Source: Papilionanthe hookeriana x Papilionanthe teres
Lineage: Eukaryota; Streptophyta; Magnoliopsida; Asparagales; Orchidaceae
Assembly: GCA_022702705.1 (NCBI GenBank)
Contig: CM040425.1
Span: 372,001-436,000, forward strand
Direction: 5' to 3'
Length of the DNA: 64,000 nucleotides
Position 1 is the stretch's first letter. Each line of letters starts with the position of its first letter. The notes under the pieces were generated by a model that was not told the origin of the DNA, searched no databases, and worked only from the letters and a program-made list of their open reading frames with translations. Both the position numbers and the translations under genes were made by a program. Shown here in pieces: positions 1 to 13,052 of this stretch.

Positions 1-1336
1 CACAAAACTGAGACCAAAATTAAAAATTAAGAAATCACAACAAGATAAAATCCACCAACACAATATTTAAAATATAAAACGACACAAAAATTAATAACAA
101 TCAAAACAAAAACTACAATTGTAACTAAATTAAAATGTCTCGTTGGATGATCGAGAATTCCTTAAAGGAAGTAACCCATGTGTTGCTACTAGGGATTTCC
201 CACGGTCTAAATGAAAGTATGGAACTCATTAAGTTTAGTTTAGTAAATTCATTTAGACTAAGTGAATCCAATGAAAATAGCGATGTCGGGATGATGGAAC
301 CGTGGGATCTTAACCGAAGTTGCTATAATCAACATTAATGTCTCCCCTAATAAAATATTAAGATATCTCAATCTTAAATATTTCCAAAACTTGAATCTTC
401 TCTCCTCTCTTCAATTTTCACTTCTTTAAACTAAACCTGTTACAAAAAGGAGCTTGGAGTATGCATAGTGGGCAGCACGGCCATCTTCAACAACAAAACT
501 TTTCTACATTAAGAAAACCATTCTTTAGAAATTAAAACAACAAGCCATAGGACTTCGAGGTAGCTTGCCTAGTGCAGCATAAATCTTCACCTTTTCTTTA
601 GGCCTTCGCACGGCCCTGCTAGTGCAATATAAGCCCTAATTCGCTTTAGGATTCTGAGGTTGTCTTCCAGTACAACATAAATCCTCCCATCTTTGAGGTT
701 ATTTGCATAATCAGATATTATGCAAATGTAATTCCTATAATTAATTAGCAGGATTGAAATTTAAATAATTTCATTTTTAAAATTTAAAGCCCAACCATAA
801 AAAAGTTTGTGAAGACATTAGGGTTCCTCCTTAAACCTATGTTCTTCTCCTAGCCTTCTCTCCTTTGGATTCTGATAAAATGAAATGTTCCAAAACTTGA
901 GCCATTCACCTATTGTATTTCCGACTATCACATTTTCTTTGAATACCTTACCCTTGGAATTCATGAATATAAATGTTTCCTAATCTATATCAAGAGTTTT
1001 CTTAGGTGACTTCGGTTATCTAAGATGTAATTAACTATAGTGGCTTGCCCTTATAGGAAACTTAAAGACCCAGAATAATATACACCCTATTTAATTCCTT
1101 CATATTAGGTAGGGGAAATTGTCGGTCAAAACTGGTTTGCAGATCAAACAAATGTAATAAATCCTTTACTTTATTTGATCAAGCTTCACCTCAAGCCACA
1201 TACTTATTCTACGGGATAAATACATGTCTCGCGGTGAAATGCTTGATTATTTAAACTATCATTTATATTAGATCTGTTTGATTTCATATTCTTCAAAATT
1301 GAAATATTATTTTTAAATATATATGTATGTATATAT
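1..1336 (+). repeat. G1 5' LTR, left piece (start outside window)
   Basis: This stretch aligns along its length with 48256-49594 (G1 3' LTR), with 57240-58600 (G2 LTR) and, reversed, with 27700-29170 (solo LTR). It is the last 1.4 kb of the LTR. No protein-coding content is supported; the short open frame at 135-338 has no counterpart in the other LTR copies. The piece ends in a TA-rich tract where LINE-1 begins, and the rest of the LTR resumes at 13464. Confidence 0.85.
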
Positions 1337-1596
1337 GTGGTTATGGGAGCGATGGCGTTGAGCAAATTTCACGGAGGATTCTTGAGCCGATTTTCAAATT
1401 CCTTTAGGATTTGATCATTTCTTGATTGATTGCTACCAAGATTTTGACTTTGAAATTAATTCTTTTAGTTTCAAGCCAGTTTGCTGTTGATTTCTAGTTT
1501 CCCATGTTTTGTTTTTTTCAAATTTGTGGGTTCTTGATCTTTGATTTTTAAGATTCTTATTCATCTATGTTGACTTGGTTTAATTTAACATCAGTT

Positions 1597-1674
1597 GAAG
1601 TTTCTCAACACTAATCCGATCTGGATTCTTGATTTGAAGTTTCTCCACACTAATCCTATCTGGATTCTTTATTT
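1597..1674 (+). repeat. 39-bp tandem duplication in LINE-1 5' leader
   Basis: Two adjacent 39-bp units (1597-1635 and 1636-1674) match at about 36 positions. Each starts GAAGTTTCTC and contains ATCTGGATTCTT. They lie just upstream of ORF1, where LINE promoters usually sit. A promoter role is only a guess. Confidence 0.75.
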
Positions 1675-1683
1675 GATTTTACT

Positions 1684-3254
1684 GTGGTTCTTATAGCTGA
1701 AATTCCTTCCATTGGTACTGGTAGAGATTCTTTTCTAGAAGTTGCTGGTATTGTTTTGAATGATCAACATGATAAATTGGTTTTTCCTCAAATCTATCAT
1801 GATACGGGGTCTGGTAAGGGTGGCTATCAATTTATTAAGCAAGTTGTTAAGAAGGGGGGTAAACCAACCCTTATCTTGTCATATTTTGAACTCACATCAT
1901 TGGTGGATATTCATAAGTTTATCTTAAATGGTAAATTTCAATTTGGGCATCCTAAAATGGACTATATTAGGAGAATTTTTTAGGACCTTAAGCTGGTGGG
2001 AAATTGGAAGGTTGGTCTTTTTGATGGTAGACACATAATGATTCAATTATCAAAGGAGGAGGATTATGCTAACTTATTTCCAGGAAGTTCATCATGATGG
2101 AGGGAAAGTACATGAAGATCTTGAAGTGGTCTCCTGATTTTGATCCTAATCAAGACACACCTATTGTTCCTATTTGGTATAGGTTACCCAATTTGAAACT
2201 GCATTTTTTAATCATTAAGTGATTTAAGCTATTGGGACTGCTCTTGGAAGGCCTTTGAAATTAGATATGTCTACCTTCAACTTATCTAGGCCTTCTTTGG
2301 CTAGAATACTTGTTGAAAGAGACATTACACTTCCTGATATAGATGAAATTTGGCTTGGTTCACCACAAAATGGTTATTGGCAACCTATAGTTATGGAGCA
2401 AAGAGTATCTTATTGTTATCATTGTAGGATGTTTGGGCATTCAAAGGAAGGTTGCTATAGGTTACAGCCTAATCTCAAACCTGACAAGGTTAGAAATGTC
2501 AGTTCTTCTCAAATTATTAAAGATGGACCATTGGCTGTGGGAACTCAGAAATTGAATTCTGCTGGAATTGTTGACTTTGATCCTGTTATGAATATTAACA
2601 ATTCAATTCAAAATAAACTTAATAATATTAATTCTGAGGTTGTTCATAATGTTGATAATTCTGTTGTTAATGTCATTGAATCTGGGACAAAGACTGTTGA
2701 TTTTGTACCTAGTGCTGATGTTGTTTCTACTGATGTTGTTCCTACTGAAGTGGTTTCTACTGATATTCAGAATGATTTTCCTGTTATGCAGATTTTTGAG
2801 AGATTGCCTGATGTTCAGAATCAATATGATATTATGAATAGGAATCCTGATGGTCAGAATCAATCTGATAATGTCTAAACTATCTCAGATAATCTTACTG
2901 ACATTATTAATGTGCAAGAAATCAATCATGAAGTTGTTACTGTGGATCCTGAAATAATTGAAGAGGTGATTGCTGGTTCTTTTAAGAAGGTTAATATTGT
3001 TAATCACTATTTAACTAAAGAAGTTTTGCTTCAAGCTATGAATTATCCAGTTTTTCATTATAAACCATAAGAGGTTGCTAATATCAAGAATAATATGGTT
3101 CTTGTTAATAAGGAACTCAATGATGATTGGGTGGTAAAAAAGGTAAAAAGAAGAAGTCTTCAGATCATTTATCTACTGATAATATTATTCCCTCTAGCTC
3201 TGCATCTTCCTTCTCTAGGCTGACTAGAGGAGGTAGATCGACCCAACATGATTA
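1684..3254 (+). pseudogene. LINE-1 ORF1: DUF4283 / CCHC nucleic-acid-binding protein, broken
   Basis: The Gag-like ORF1 protein of plant L1 LINEs binds element RNA. The DUF4283-like part is readable from 1684 (LVFPQIYHDTGSGKG, then FGHPKMDYI), continues after a stop at 1981 (LVGNWKVGLFDGRH) and resumes at 2255. A CX2CX4HX4C knuckle, CYHCRMFGHSKEGC, lies near 2420-2460. The rest is low-complexity, rich in Val, Asp and Asn. The frame ends at the TAA at 3252-3254, overlapping the ORF2 start at 3248 by 7 bases. The first open codon is GTG; the true ATG has been lost. The homologous ORF1 of LINE-2 starts with MEPSTILDWAKASY, which suggests the N-terminus here has decayed. Confidence 0.8.
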
Positions 3255-6200
3255 ATTTTCTCTGTTGGAATATTAGGGGAGTTGCAAACCTTGGCTCCCT
3301 TAATAGGTTACTAAGATTAAACGGGGTTTACAAATGTTGGGTAGTGGTTCTACTTGAACCATTGGAAAGGTCAAATTTTGACAGATTTACTAGAAAATTC
3401 TCTAGTTAGAATTTTGTTTATAACTCTTCTAACAACATCTGGTTATTTTATAGAAAAGAGTTAAAAGTTGATATTATGGTGGATCATCCTCATTTTCTAC
3501 ATGTTCATAATTGATTTTTTTAAAGGTAATGCTTCCTTTTTTTATGCTTCCTCTTCCAAGGTAGACATAGCTAAATTATGGTCTCAATTGCAACTTCTTA
3601 GGCATAATATTAATGAAAGATGGATGGTTTGGGGAGACTTTAATTGCATTACCCATCCAAGTGAGAAGAAGGGGGGAAGGAATCCAATTCTTCATGATAT
3701 GCTTACTTTTTCTGATCAAATTAAGGAGGCTAGCTTATTTGATATTGGTTTTGAAGGGTCTCCCTATACTCAGAAGAGGGGAAGTATTTATGAAAGATTG
3801 GATAGAATACTTGCTAATAAAGCTTGGCTTGATAAGTTCCCCATATCCAAAGTTCAACATCTTGCTCGATTAGAATCTGATCATACTCCTTTGCTTGTTA
3901 AAATTGCTTTCACAACTGCTGTTCATAAAGCAAGTTTTAGATATTTAAATGTGTGGTCTTCCCATCCTAATTATAGTAAAGTAATTGAAAACAATTGGAG
4001 CATTCCCCATGATTATTTATATGTAAATCCTATTATTCAATTATGGAAGATTCAGAAAAAACTGGCTAAGGCTTTGAATTACTGGAATTGGAATGAATTT
4101 GGTAACATAAATTCAAATATTCAGTATGCTGAAGATTTAGTTTCTACGATAGAAAAAGAAGTTGATGATGGTACATGTTCTGAACAGGAATTAATGGAGG
4201 CAAATGAAAGATTGAATTCTGCTATTTTACTGGAGGAACTTTTTCTTCACCAAAAAGCTTCAGCAAAACATTTCTTATATGGGGATAGGAACTCAAAGTT
4301 TTTTCATGTTGTCATCAAATATCGGAGATCTCTGAATACCTTTTTGAAAATTAATTCTTCCATTAAGGGTTGGTTATATGATTCCCAAGCAATTGCTGAT
4401 GATGATGATTCTTATTTCCAAAAACTGTTTTCTTTTCACTCATCTAATTCTTCTTTATTTTGGCTAATCTGTTGCAAAATGGTTTATACAAGGGCAATGG
4501 GAATCTCTTAACTAACATACCTATAGAAGATGAAATATTTTCAGTTATTAATTCAATGGATGGTAATAAAACAGCTGGACTAGATAGTTTTTCTTCAAAT
4601 TTCTATAAACTATTTTGGAATACTATAAAGCTGAATGTTGTTGCTGCTATACATGCCTTTTATCAAGGTATTAATCTACCTAAGTATTTTACTTCTTCTT
4701 TAATTATACTCACAATAAAGAACAGAAGTAAGAACTGCTGGCAAGACCATAGACCAATTAACATTACTTTTACTTTCTCTAAGAGTATTAGCAAAGTGCT
4801 TGTGGCCAGGCTTCAGCCCTTCTTGGTGGACCTGATTTCCGATAATCAATCTGCCTTTTTTAAAGGTAGATTCATAAGTGAGAATGTCCTTCTAGCACAA
4901 GAGCTTCTTGTTGATATTGATAAGCCTTGTAGAGGATCAAATATTCTTCTAAAATTGGATCTCTCTAAAGCTTTTGATTCTATTAATTGGTCATTTATCT
5001 TAGATGTCCTAGCTGCTAGAGGCTTTAACTCTGAATTTTGTACTTTAATCTCTAGATGGCTGGAAAATAATTATTACAGCATTATGATCAATGGAATTAG
5101 TCATGGTTTCTTCCAAGCTGGTAGGGGGATCAAACAAGGAGATCATTTGTCTCCTTATGTTTTCATTTTGGCTTTCGACTACCTTTCAAATTTGTTAAAT
5201 CTAGTACAACAAGACAATCCTTATGTTCAGTACCAGCACAAATCTAATCAATTGATTAGCCATCTTGCTTATGCAAATGATGTGATTGTCTTTTGTAATT
5301 GTAGCAAAAACTCTATTAAATGCATAATGATATCTTTGTCTTTTTTTGAAGCAGTTTATGGGATGACACTTAACAAAGCTAAATGTCAGTTTCTTGCTAG
5401 CTCATTGATTAAAATTCACATAAGGAATTGGATATCTGACTTCACTGGACTCAAAGAAGCTAATTATCCTGTTATATATTTGGGTTTCCCTTTGATAAAA
5501 GGAAGAAGAAGGATGTCTCATTTTGATGATGTAGTTACTAAAATCTCTTCATGGATTCAATGCTAGACAAATTCATTTCTGTCAAATGGTGGTAGTATTA
5601 CTCTATTAAAGAGTGTTTTAACAACCTTCCCATTATATGTTCTTCAAATGATTAATATGAAGAAAATTACTCAAAATCTTCTATCCATTACTTTTAATAA
5701 ATTTCATTAGGAAGGACAACATAAGCAAATGCATTGGTCTAATTGGGACAAGTTGTGTAAACCTATTGCTAGTGGTGGACTTGGGTTTAAAAGTTTTCAA
5801 CACCTCTGTTTTTCTTATTACTGTAAGAAGTGGATTAAGTTTAGATGAAAGACTTCCCTTTGGTCTAAATTTTTACATGGGAAGTATTGTTATAATGTTC
5901 ACCCTTCCCTGGTGCAAGTTAAGCCGGGTGATTCAAAAACTTGGAATGAGTTATTGAAAGTTAGAGAGTTTACTGAAAGTTTATTTATTTGAGAACTTGG
6001 TGATGGCCAAATTGACTTTTCGCTAGATAATTGGTTGTTCAATGACTATATAAAGAATCAACAAGTTAATTCTTATACCATACATAAAGTTTCTGACAGT
6101 TGGAATAAACTTAATTGGGATGTTTCCAAACTCAGTACTGCTGTCAATAAGGAAATTAAAAATAAGATTCTTACTGTTCCTTTGCAGCCAAATAAGAAGG

Positions 6201-7268
6201 ATAGATTGATCACTAAAAATCCTTCTTATCAAAGCCTTTCTAAGTATATTTATCTTTTAAGATGCCATTGGGTTTATAATGATTGGGGAAAGCTTATTTG
6301 GAACAAATTTATATCTCCTTCAATGTCCTTCTTCTGCTGGAAACTATTCAAAAAATTTCTGCCAACAGATGATATCCTGAAGCTTAAAGGAATTCGTGGG
6401 CCTTCTATGTGTCATTTTTGTCATTCCAATGAAGAATTTTTTAACCATCTATTTCTTAATTTCCTTGCTGCTCATGAAGTTTGAAAGACTGTTCTAAGGC
6501 ACAAGGGCATCCTTTCTAAATTTTATTTATGGAATAATTTAGATTCTAGCTGGCAGGATTAGAAGGGGACAACAAATTTTTATCTTCCTCTTATAATTTT
6601 CTGATTCATTTGGATGACTAGAAATGATATTATATACAACAATAAGTCTTTCTCTGCTCAATTAACTATTAAGAATTGTTCAAATTATCTTCATAAGATA
6701 AGGAAACATTCTAAAGTTGATGGCAAATCCTCTTATATCAAAACTAAGCTGATTATTTGGAGAACTCCAAAGTTCCCTTAGGTTAAACTTAATACTGATG
6801 GTAGCTCTAAATCTTCTGCTGCAGGTATTGGTGCTCTTTGTAGAGATCATATGGGTAAATGTCAATGGATTTTATCTACTCCTAGCATGGCTATTAATGC
6901 ACTTGAGGCAGAGGCTATAGCAGTTTTTTGGGGTCTTAAAACAGCCATTATGAATAATAATTGTCTTATACATATTGAAATCGTCTCTTTGCTCTTACTT
7001 CACATTTTACAACATAAAGTCGTTGCATCTTGGTATCTTCAAATATGGATTAGCAAGATCTCTCTACTATTGGAGCCATATATATAGAGAAGGGAATCAA
7101 CCTGCAAACTGGCTTGCTACTAGAGCTTCTTCTTCAAATGAGATTTTATCTTGTTTTTATTCTTTTATTGATCCTAGATCTCCTCTTATTAATGATTTTA
7201 GTTTTCTTTTGCATGGGAATTTGTTTTTTATTCCTCATATCAGATGTACTAAACTCCTTAAAGATTAA
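3248..7268 (+). pseudogene. LINE-1 ORF2: endonuclease, reverse transcriptase and RNase H, broken
   Basis: ORF2 is the LINE replication enzyme for target-primed reverse transcription. It starts MINFLCWNIRGVANL (3248). The endonuclease shows the Asn of WNIRG, GDFNCITHP near 3640 and SDHTPLL near 3875. The RT begins near 4460: AGLDSFSSNFYK, motif A LDLSKAFDSINW (near 4960), motif B GIKQGDHLSPYVF (near 5130) and motif C YANDVIVF (near 5270). The normal YADD has become YAND, so polymerase activity should be lost. A zf-RVT-like segment (CHFCHSNEEFFNHLF) is near 6410. The RNase H (6780-7200) keeps LNTDGSS and EAEAIAV, but the third acidic residue is gone (IEIVSLL). Stops occur at 5563, 5708, 5988, 6482 and elsewhere. 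Confidence 0.85.
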
Positions 7269-7283
7269 TAAAATGGTTGATCC

Positions 7284-7286
<3 letters not shown>

Positions 7287-7344
<58 letters not shown>
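7287..7344. repeat. (TA)n microsatellite between the two LINE 3' ends
   Basis: An uninterrupted AT tract of about 58 bp lies between the 3' end of LINE-1 and the poly(A) tail of LINE-2 (seen as T13 on +, 7344-7356). It may be LTR-derived target sequence or a LINE tail. Confidence 0.95.
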
Positions 7345-7352
<8 letters not shown>

Positions 7353-7496
7353 TTTTGCAAAAGCTTCAAACTTTGTTAAGATCAAAAAGAGGGGGTACAA
7401 AATTAGGTAAGGGGGATCTCCAACACAAAGAGATTACACCACCTAACCAATCAAAAACAAACTTCACTAGCCTCAAAACTAAAGACAATAAAAACC

Positions 7497-7497
<1 letters not shown>

Positions 7498-7540
<43 letters not shown>
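7498..7540. repeat. (TA)n microsatellite in LINE-2 3' UTR
   Basis: A perfect AT repeat of about 43 bp, with a shorter impure TA run after it (7549-7562). The surrounding 7357-7687 is the LINE-2 3' UTR and holds no gene. Confidence 0.95.
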
Positions 7541-7544
<4 letters not shown>

Positions 7545-7687
7545 AGCCATATATATATGTATACCCATAAGAAAATTTGGGACAGAGATACAAAACTGGC
7601 CAACCAAGGGCCAAACATGTCCAGCAGAAGCAAAAGAAGTGGAGGACACCCTGGGCACCACAACAGGAAAAATTCAGCGCATAATTC

Positions 7688-10600
7688 TTATATGAGGAGC
7701 AGGGAGATTGTCTCCACCAATAAGGGTGGCAAGATGTGGGGGGGGGCAGATGATATGACCACAGAATTAGAGGTAGAGGCCAATTTGGCTAACCAATCAG
7801 CCGGCTGATTACCTTCCCTATGAATAAAAGAGAACATTGTATGAATCTGACACTTTAAGTTCTGTATCTTGCATACCCAAAGAAGATGATGCCAAGGGAG
7901 GGGGACATGGAACTCATTCAGCTTGATCTGTTGAATAACCAATTCAGAATCTCCTTCAATCTCAATGTAGTTCCACTTAAGGTTCTTAGCAATTTTCATA
8001 GCCAAGTATACAGCAATTAATTCAGCTTCCATAGAATCAGCAGCTTCCACAGGAGCATGGAAAAATAACCTGTAGTTCCCCACACTATTCTTGAACAGTC
8101 CACCAATACCAGCATTTCCAGCCTAGTAACTTCCATCACAGTTTACTTTGAGGTAGGGGGGCAGGGGGGGTGCCAGGTCACCAGACCAATCCTGAAGGAT
8201 GGTCTACAGTGGGAAGTCTCAAAACAGCAAATGTTAGGGAATTTGGTGTACTTTATCAATTTTGGAATATAGCATAGACAGTTCTTGGTAAAAATATGCT
8301 CACTAGGTGTGGTTTCTTCAAAGGTAGCTTTGTTCCTTTCCATCCAGATAAACCAAGAAGATATAAAGGGAATAGCACCAATACCAAGACCAGCCCAGCA
8401 AGGCCAACAGGAATAGAGGCAATCCCACTCCAAATTTTTGGTGTTGATATGTAAATGATTGATAAGATTGCTCCAAACAAGTTAGGAAAATTTGCATCTG
8501 AAAAACAGATGGGGAATAGATTCTTCCTCCCTCCAGCAAAGCCTGCAGCATGAAAGACCTCTAATTCCCTTAAGTTTAAGAATATCATCAGTGGGAAGCA
8601 GCTTAAGGAACGTTCTCCAAAAGAAAAAAATCATAGAGGGGGATAGAGATTTATTCTAGGGAACTTCTCTCCATTGAACAGTCTCCCAGTGGTAATGTTT
8701 GGTGTAGATAACTTTGGACAGGCTGAGGTGAGCACCAGACTGCCAATTAATAGAGTTTTTCCTGTGCCTATCAAATTTAATGGCGGCCACTCGTTCGGCG
8801 AAGCATTGCTCAATACAACAAGGAGGGAAGGAAAAGACCGGTTATCCCTGCACCAAGCAATCGACCACTTTTAAGTTAAGATCATGGATGGCGGACCCGG
8901 GAGTGAGCCAATCGTGGGGGCACCGGTGATCCGACCGTAATGATAATTTCCCATGCCCCAGGTTCCAAATGTACATATTTTCAGCTTGGTTTCTGACTTT
9001 CAACATGGCTTTCCAAGTTTTGGAATCACCAGGTCTGCAGGTGATCTGGGATGGATGTGAATGCCTACAGTACTTGTGAGTAATAAATTTAGCCCAAAGG
9101 GAATCTTGGGATCTAAATTTTATCCACAGTTTGCATAGATTAACTTGGATAATTTGCTGAAGGTTCTTGAATCCCATCCCACCAGCCCAGATGGGTTTAG
9201 CCACTTTAAGCCAAGAGGTCCAGTGGATTTGTTTCCTTTGGCTAGCCCAAAGAAATTGATTAAAAACTCTTTCAAAGAGAATTTGGGTGCCTTTGTTCAT
9301 ACTAGTCATTTGAAGCACATAAGCAGGTAAAGTTGTGAGTATGCTCCTGAGGATGGTAATTCTGCCTCCATTAGATAGATAGTTATGAGTCCAGTTAGCC
9401 AGATAAGAGCTTATCTTATTGAGGATATCATCAAATTGTCTTTGCTTGGTTCTGCCCATATTGAGTTGAACCCAAGGTATTTCAGAGGCAAGGCAGTGCT
9501 AGAGAACCCAGTGAAGTCATTAATCCAATGTTTCATATCAGCAGAAAACTTCTGGGGGAAGAGAAGGTGGCTTTTAGTAGGATTGAATTCCACTCCAGAA
9601 TAATATTGGAAGGAGTGCAGACATTTCATAATTTGCTTAACAACATTTTTGGAGGCATTGGAGAAGATCATAACATCATCTGCATAGATTAGGTGAGAAA
9701 TAAGGATATTAGATTTGTGGTGGTACTCGATGGAGCAATGTGTGGTAGCAAGTATGGTTGATGAGCTTTGAAAAGTAGTCCATGGCCAAAATAAATAAAG
9801 TGGGGGATAGGGGTCCCCTTGTTTAAGACCCCTGGTAGCAGAAAAGTAGCCCCAACAAGAGCCATTAAGAAGAAGGGAGTGAGCATTAGCCTTAAGCCAC
9901 CTTTTAACGAGACTGTAGAAATTGTTTTGAAAGCCCCTAGCAGCAAGGGTCTCAAGGAGGAAATCCCAGTTTATAGTGTCATAAGCCTTCTTGATATCCA
10001 ATTTATAAATAAGATTGCCACTCCCGCACTCGTTTGTTCGTGTCCAACGAGCAACTCTTGAGCCAATAGGATATTGTCAGCAATGGATCTACCTTTGACA
10101 AAGGCTATTTGGTTGGGGCTAATGAGTTTGTCCAAAAGAGGTTGAAGTCGGTGAATAATGACTTTGCTGATGATTTTGCTGATAACAGATGTAAGGCAGA
10201 TTGGTCTAAAATGGTCCCAGCTAGACTGTGTACTACCTTTAGGAATTAAGATAAAATTAGAAGTATGGAAGAACTGGGGAATATCCCCTCCCTGAAAGAA
10301 ATTGCTAATGGCTTCAATAACATCAGATTTGATAACCTCCCAAGCTTTCTTATAGAAATCTGAGGTAAAGCCATCAAGGCCAGCAATTTTGGAACAATCA
10401 ATGGAAGAGAGAGCATGCCAGATTTCAGTTTCAGATGGAGGGGTACTGAGGTTCTGCTCATTAAGATACTGATAGTGCTCTTTTAAAAGATCAGAGTTAA
10501 CTGGGGTTCTTTCCACATCAGGCTGCTAAAACGTTGAGTAGCACTTCTACCAATCTCCAAATGTTGAGAGATCCATTCCCCAGACTCCTTTCTAATGTGA

Positions 10601-11696
10601 TGAATATAGTTGCATTTTCTTCTATATTGGAGATAGTCATGAAAGTAGGAAATATTCCTGTCCCTTTCAGTAAAGTGATTAATAGATGCCTTTTGCTTAA
10701 GATACATTTTCTGGATGTCAATGGATTGCATCAATTTTGCTTCAGCAGCAAATAGTAGGGGGTTGAGGTCACTGTTCTCCTAAATTTTCGCCTCCAGTGC
10801 CAAAACATCTTGTTCAGCCTTCTCCACCACAGAGAACACATTTCCAAACTGGTGTCAGCCCCATTTTTTCAGATGATGGCTCAAATTATGGTGTAGATAG
10901 TAAAGCTTGATCCAGGGGTCAAGATGATGAGAATCCCTCCAATGATTTTTTACAAACAGCAGAAATTCAGGATGGGAAGAACAGAAATTTTGATACCTGA
11001 AGGGGGGTTTAGTTGGGGGACTAGGGGGAACAGTGAGAAAAATAAGGAGGGGCCTGTGGTCAGAACAGGCAAGAGCAAGGTGGGTAATTTGAGTATGGAG
11101 GAAATGAGACTGCCATAGTTCATTTGACAGAAATCTGTCAAGTCTTTCCCTAATAGAGTTCCTTCTCCAAGTATATGGGGGGTCCTTAAACCCCAAGTCA
11201 TATAACCCAGCAACAAGAGTATTATCTCTGAAATTAAGCATAGTCTTCACATTAGGCCTGATGCCACCAACCTTCTTAGCAGGAGTGGAAATACAGTTGA
11301 AATCACCTCCCACAAACCAGGGGGAGTTAGTATTGGTGCTGATGGAATGAATTTGATCCCAGAGGAGGGTTCTATCAATACATCTACATCCAGCATAAAC
11401 AAAGGAAGCAAAAGCAGATGGCCAGCAAATTGGATGGAAAGATGGACTAGTTGTGGGTGGTCCAGAAGACGATCCGTATAATCTCCTTCCCTGTAAGATC
11501 CAGATTTTGTTTTTTGAATTGGCAAAGTGGGAGAAACCAGAAAGTTTGTTAATGATTTTAGAAGGGTATTGATGTACTAGGTGTTCAAGGATAGCAAAGC
11601 ACCAAATAGAGTGTTTTTTTTTGTAAGGTAAATAAGTCCTTTAAGAGAGGGGGGATAAGCCACACCTCTAATATTCATGCATAGGAGATTTATCAT
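7688..11696 (-). pseudogene. LINE-2 ORF2: endonuclease, reverse transcriptase and RNase H, broken
   Basis: The start codon is at 11696 (MINLLCMNIRGVAYP), overlapping the end of ORF1 by 29 bases. The endonuclease is readable to about 10855: GGDFNCISTPAKK near 11310 and SDHRPLL near 11050. The RT spans about 10516-8842: AGLDGFTSDFYKK, motif A MDIKKAYDTINW (near 9998), motif B GLKQGDPYPPLY (damaged by a frameshift) and motif C YADDVMIF (near 9690), intact. A zf-RVT-like Cys region lies near 8590-8510. The RNase H (about 8160-7700) keeps NCDGSY, EAELIAV, EIEGDSELV and the final HREGNQPADWLA, so all four acidic positions are present, with one stop after NCDGSY. Frameshifts lie near 11600, 10750, 10000, 9450 and 8600. 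Confidence 0.85.
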
Positions 11697-13052
11697 GAGA
11701 TAAAAGGGGGCGAGGTGGGTGGGTGAGATCTGTATCTGGTTCTATCCCTAGTAGAAGGGGGGGGGAAGGTCCAGGTAGTTGCTTTGGAAGGGGAGTGGTA
11801 CCACAGAGGAGATCAGCTTTTTTTCTTCTCTTTTTTCTGGCAGTCTGGATTTCCCAGGCATTCTCCATGGAATCCTGAGGTACCTCAGAGGGGAGAGCCT
11901 GTGAAGTATCAGGAGAACCAGCCAGGGGAGGATCAATAAAATCAAGCTCAACAGGTGAAGATGAGGGGATAATAGGTGGGGAAATAGAAGCAGGAGTTAT
12001 ACTGGATGTTAATGGATCAAGTGGGGGGTTCACAAAAACAGGAGTGGGGGGAGCATTCTGGTTGGGGTAACCAAGGCCAGAGGGGGAAGGGATGGGTTTG
12101 GGAGATAGAGCCTAGATAAGGTTGGTAGATAAAACTTTAGCAGCAGAAGGGGGAGGGGGTCAAATGGGAATTGGTAGCAGCAGTAGGAGCAGAAGGTAGA
12201 GCAAAATCAATGTTGGCAGAGGTGACAGTACCAACAGCAGCTCTGGGATTAGGTTTCTTTAAGGGTTGCTGGAGTCTAAAGCATTTTCCAATGGTATGCC
12301 CAAACATTTTGCAATGAGTGCAATAGTATGGTTTTTGTTGCATTATAACTTCCTGCCAGTAACCATCAGAAGCTGACCCTACCCAGATCCTTTTAATCTC
12401 AGGCAAGGAAATGTCTCTTTCAATTTGTATCCCGGTAGCAACGAGCGTGACCTCTATTAAAAGTTGCTGCATCCATCCTGAGGGGGGTACCAATGGCTCT
12501 AGCAATTTGAAATAAAGTATTGTGATTGAAAAATCTATATGGGAGATTAGGGAACTTAAACCAGATTGGTACAATAGGGGGTTCTTTGCTTGGATCAAAA
12601 TCTGGTGTGCATTTTAGGAGTTTCATTTCCATTCCAGCTATGGTTACCATTTGCTTAGCAAAAAGCCTAGCATAATCCTCCTCAGTAGAGAGGTGAATAA
12701 GGAGATGCCTCCCATCTAAGAGGCCCATTCTCCAACTTCCAATAAATGCTAAAGAATCAAAGAAGGCTCTAATAAGCTCCATTTTAGGGTGACCAAGAGT
12801 GAATTTTCCAATAAGTGTGAGTTTAACTTGCTCATTTAAAGCATCTAGTTCAGCATCAGAGAAGAAAACTGCCGGGCACCCTTCCTTCTTACCAATAGGA
12901 TGAATATAAGGACATGAAGCCTTTTCAGTAGCAGCTTCATGAAAAACCTGAGGGAAGACCAGTTGATTAGTGTTCTGTAAGGGGGTGGGACCATTACCCA
13001 CCACCCCAGCATAGGAAGCTTTGGCCCAATCTAGTATAGTAGAAGGTTCCAC
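11668..13052 (-). pseudogene. LINE-2 ORF1: DUF4283 / CCHC nucleic-acid-binding protein, broken
   Basis: It starts MEPSTILDWAKASY at 13052. The DUF4283-like domain is open to about 12440 (LVFPQVFHEAATEKA, LIGKFTLGHPKMELI, SWRMGLLDGRHLLI). A frameshift there moves the reading to another frame, which continues with IQIERDISLPEIKR and the knuckle CTHCKMFGHTIGKC (CX2CX4HX4C, near 12310). A Pro/Ser-rich tail with a basic patch (ARKKRRKKADL, near 11830) follows and ends at 11668. The basic patch could be a nuclear localisation signal. Only the frameshift and one or two stops break it, so it is less decayed than its LINE-1 counterpart. Confidence 0.82.

Larger units (their letters stand above)
1337..7286 (+). 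mobile_element. LINE-1: plant L1-type non-LTR retrotransposon with RNase H, degenerate
   Basis: The element has two overlapping ORFs. ORF1 carries a DUF4283-like domain and a CCHC knuckle; ORF2 carries an endonuclease, RT, zf-RVT-like region and RNase H. This is the layout of plant L1 LINEs that acquired an RNase H domain. It sits inside the TA-rich tract of the G1 5' LTR. The 5' leader (1337-1683) holds a 39-bp tandem duplication. The 3' end, after a final AATAAA-like stretch near 7267, runs straight into a (TA)n tract. Many stops and frameshifts and a changed RT active site mean it is dead. No target duplication could be defined because both edges are TA repeats. Confidence 0.88.

Noticed and set aside
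7277..7663. Open frames of Ile-Tyr repeats on both strands
   Set aside because: Products of (TA)n microsatellites.
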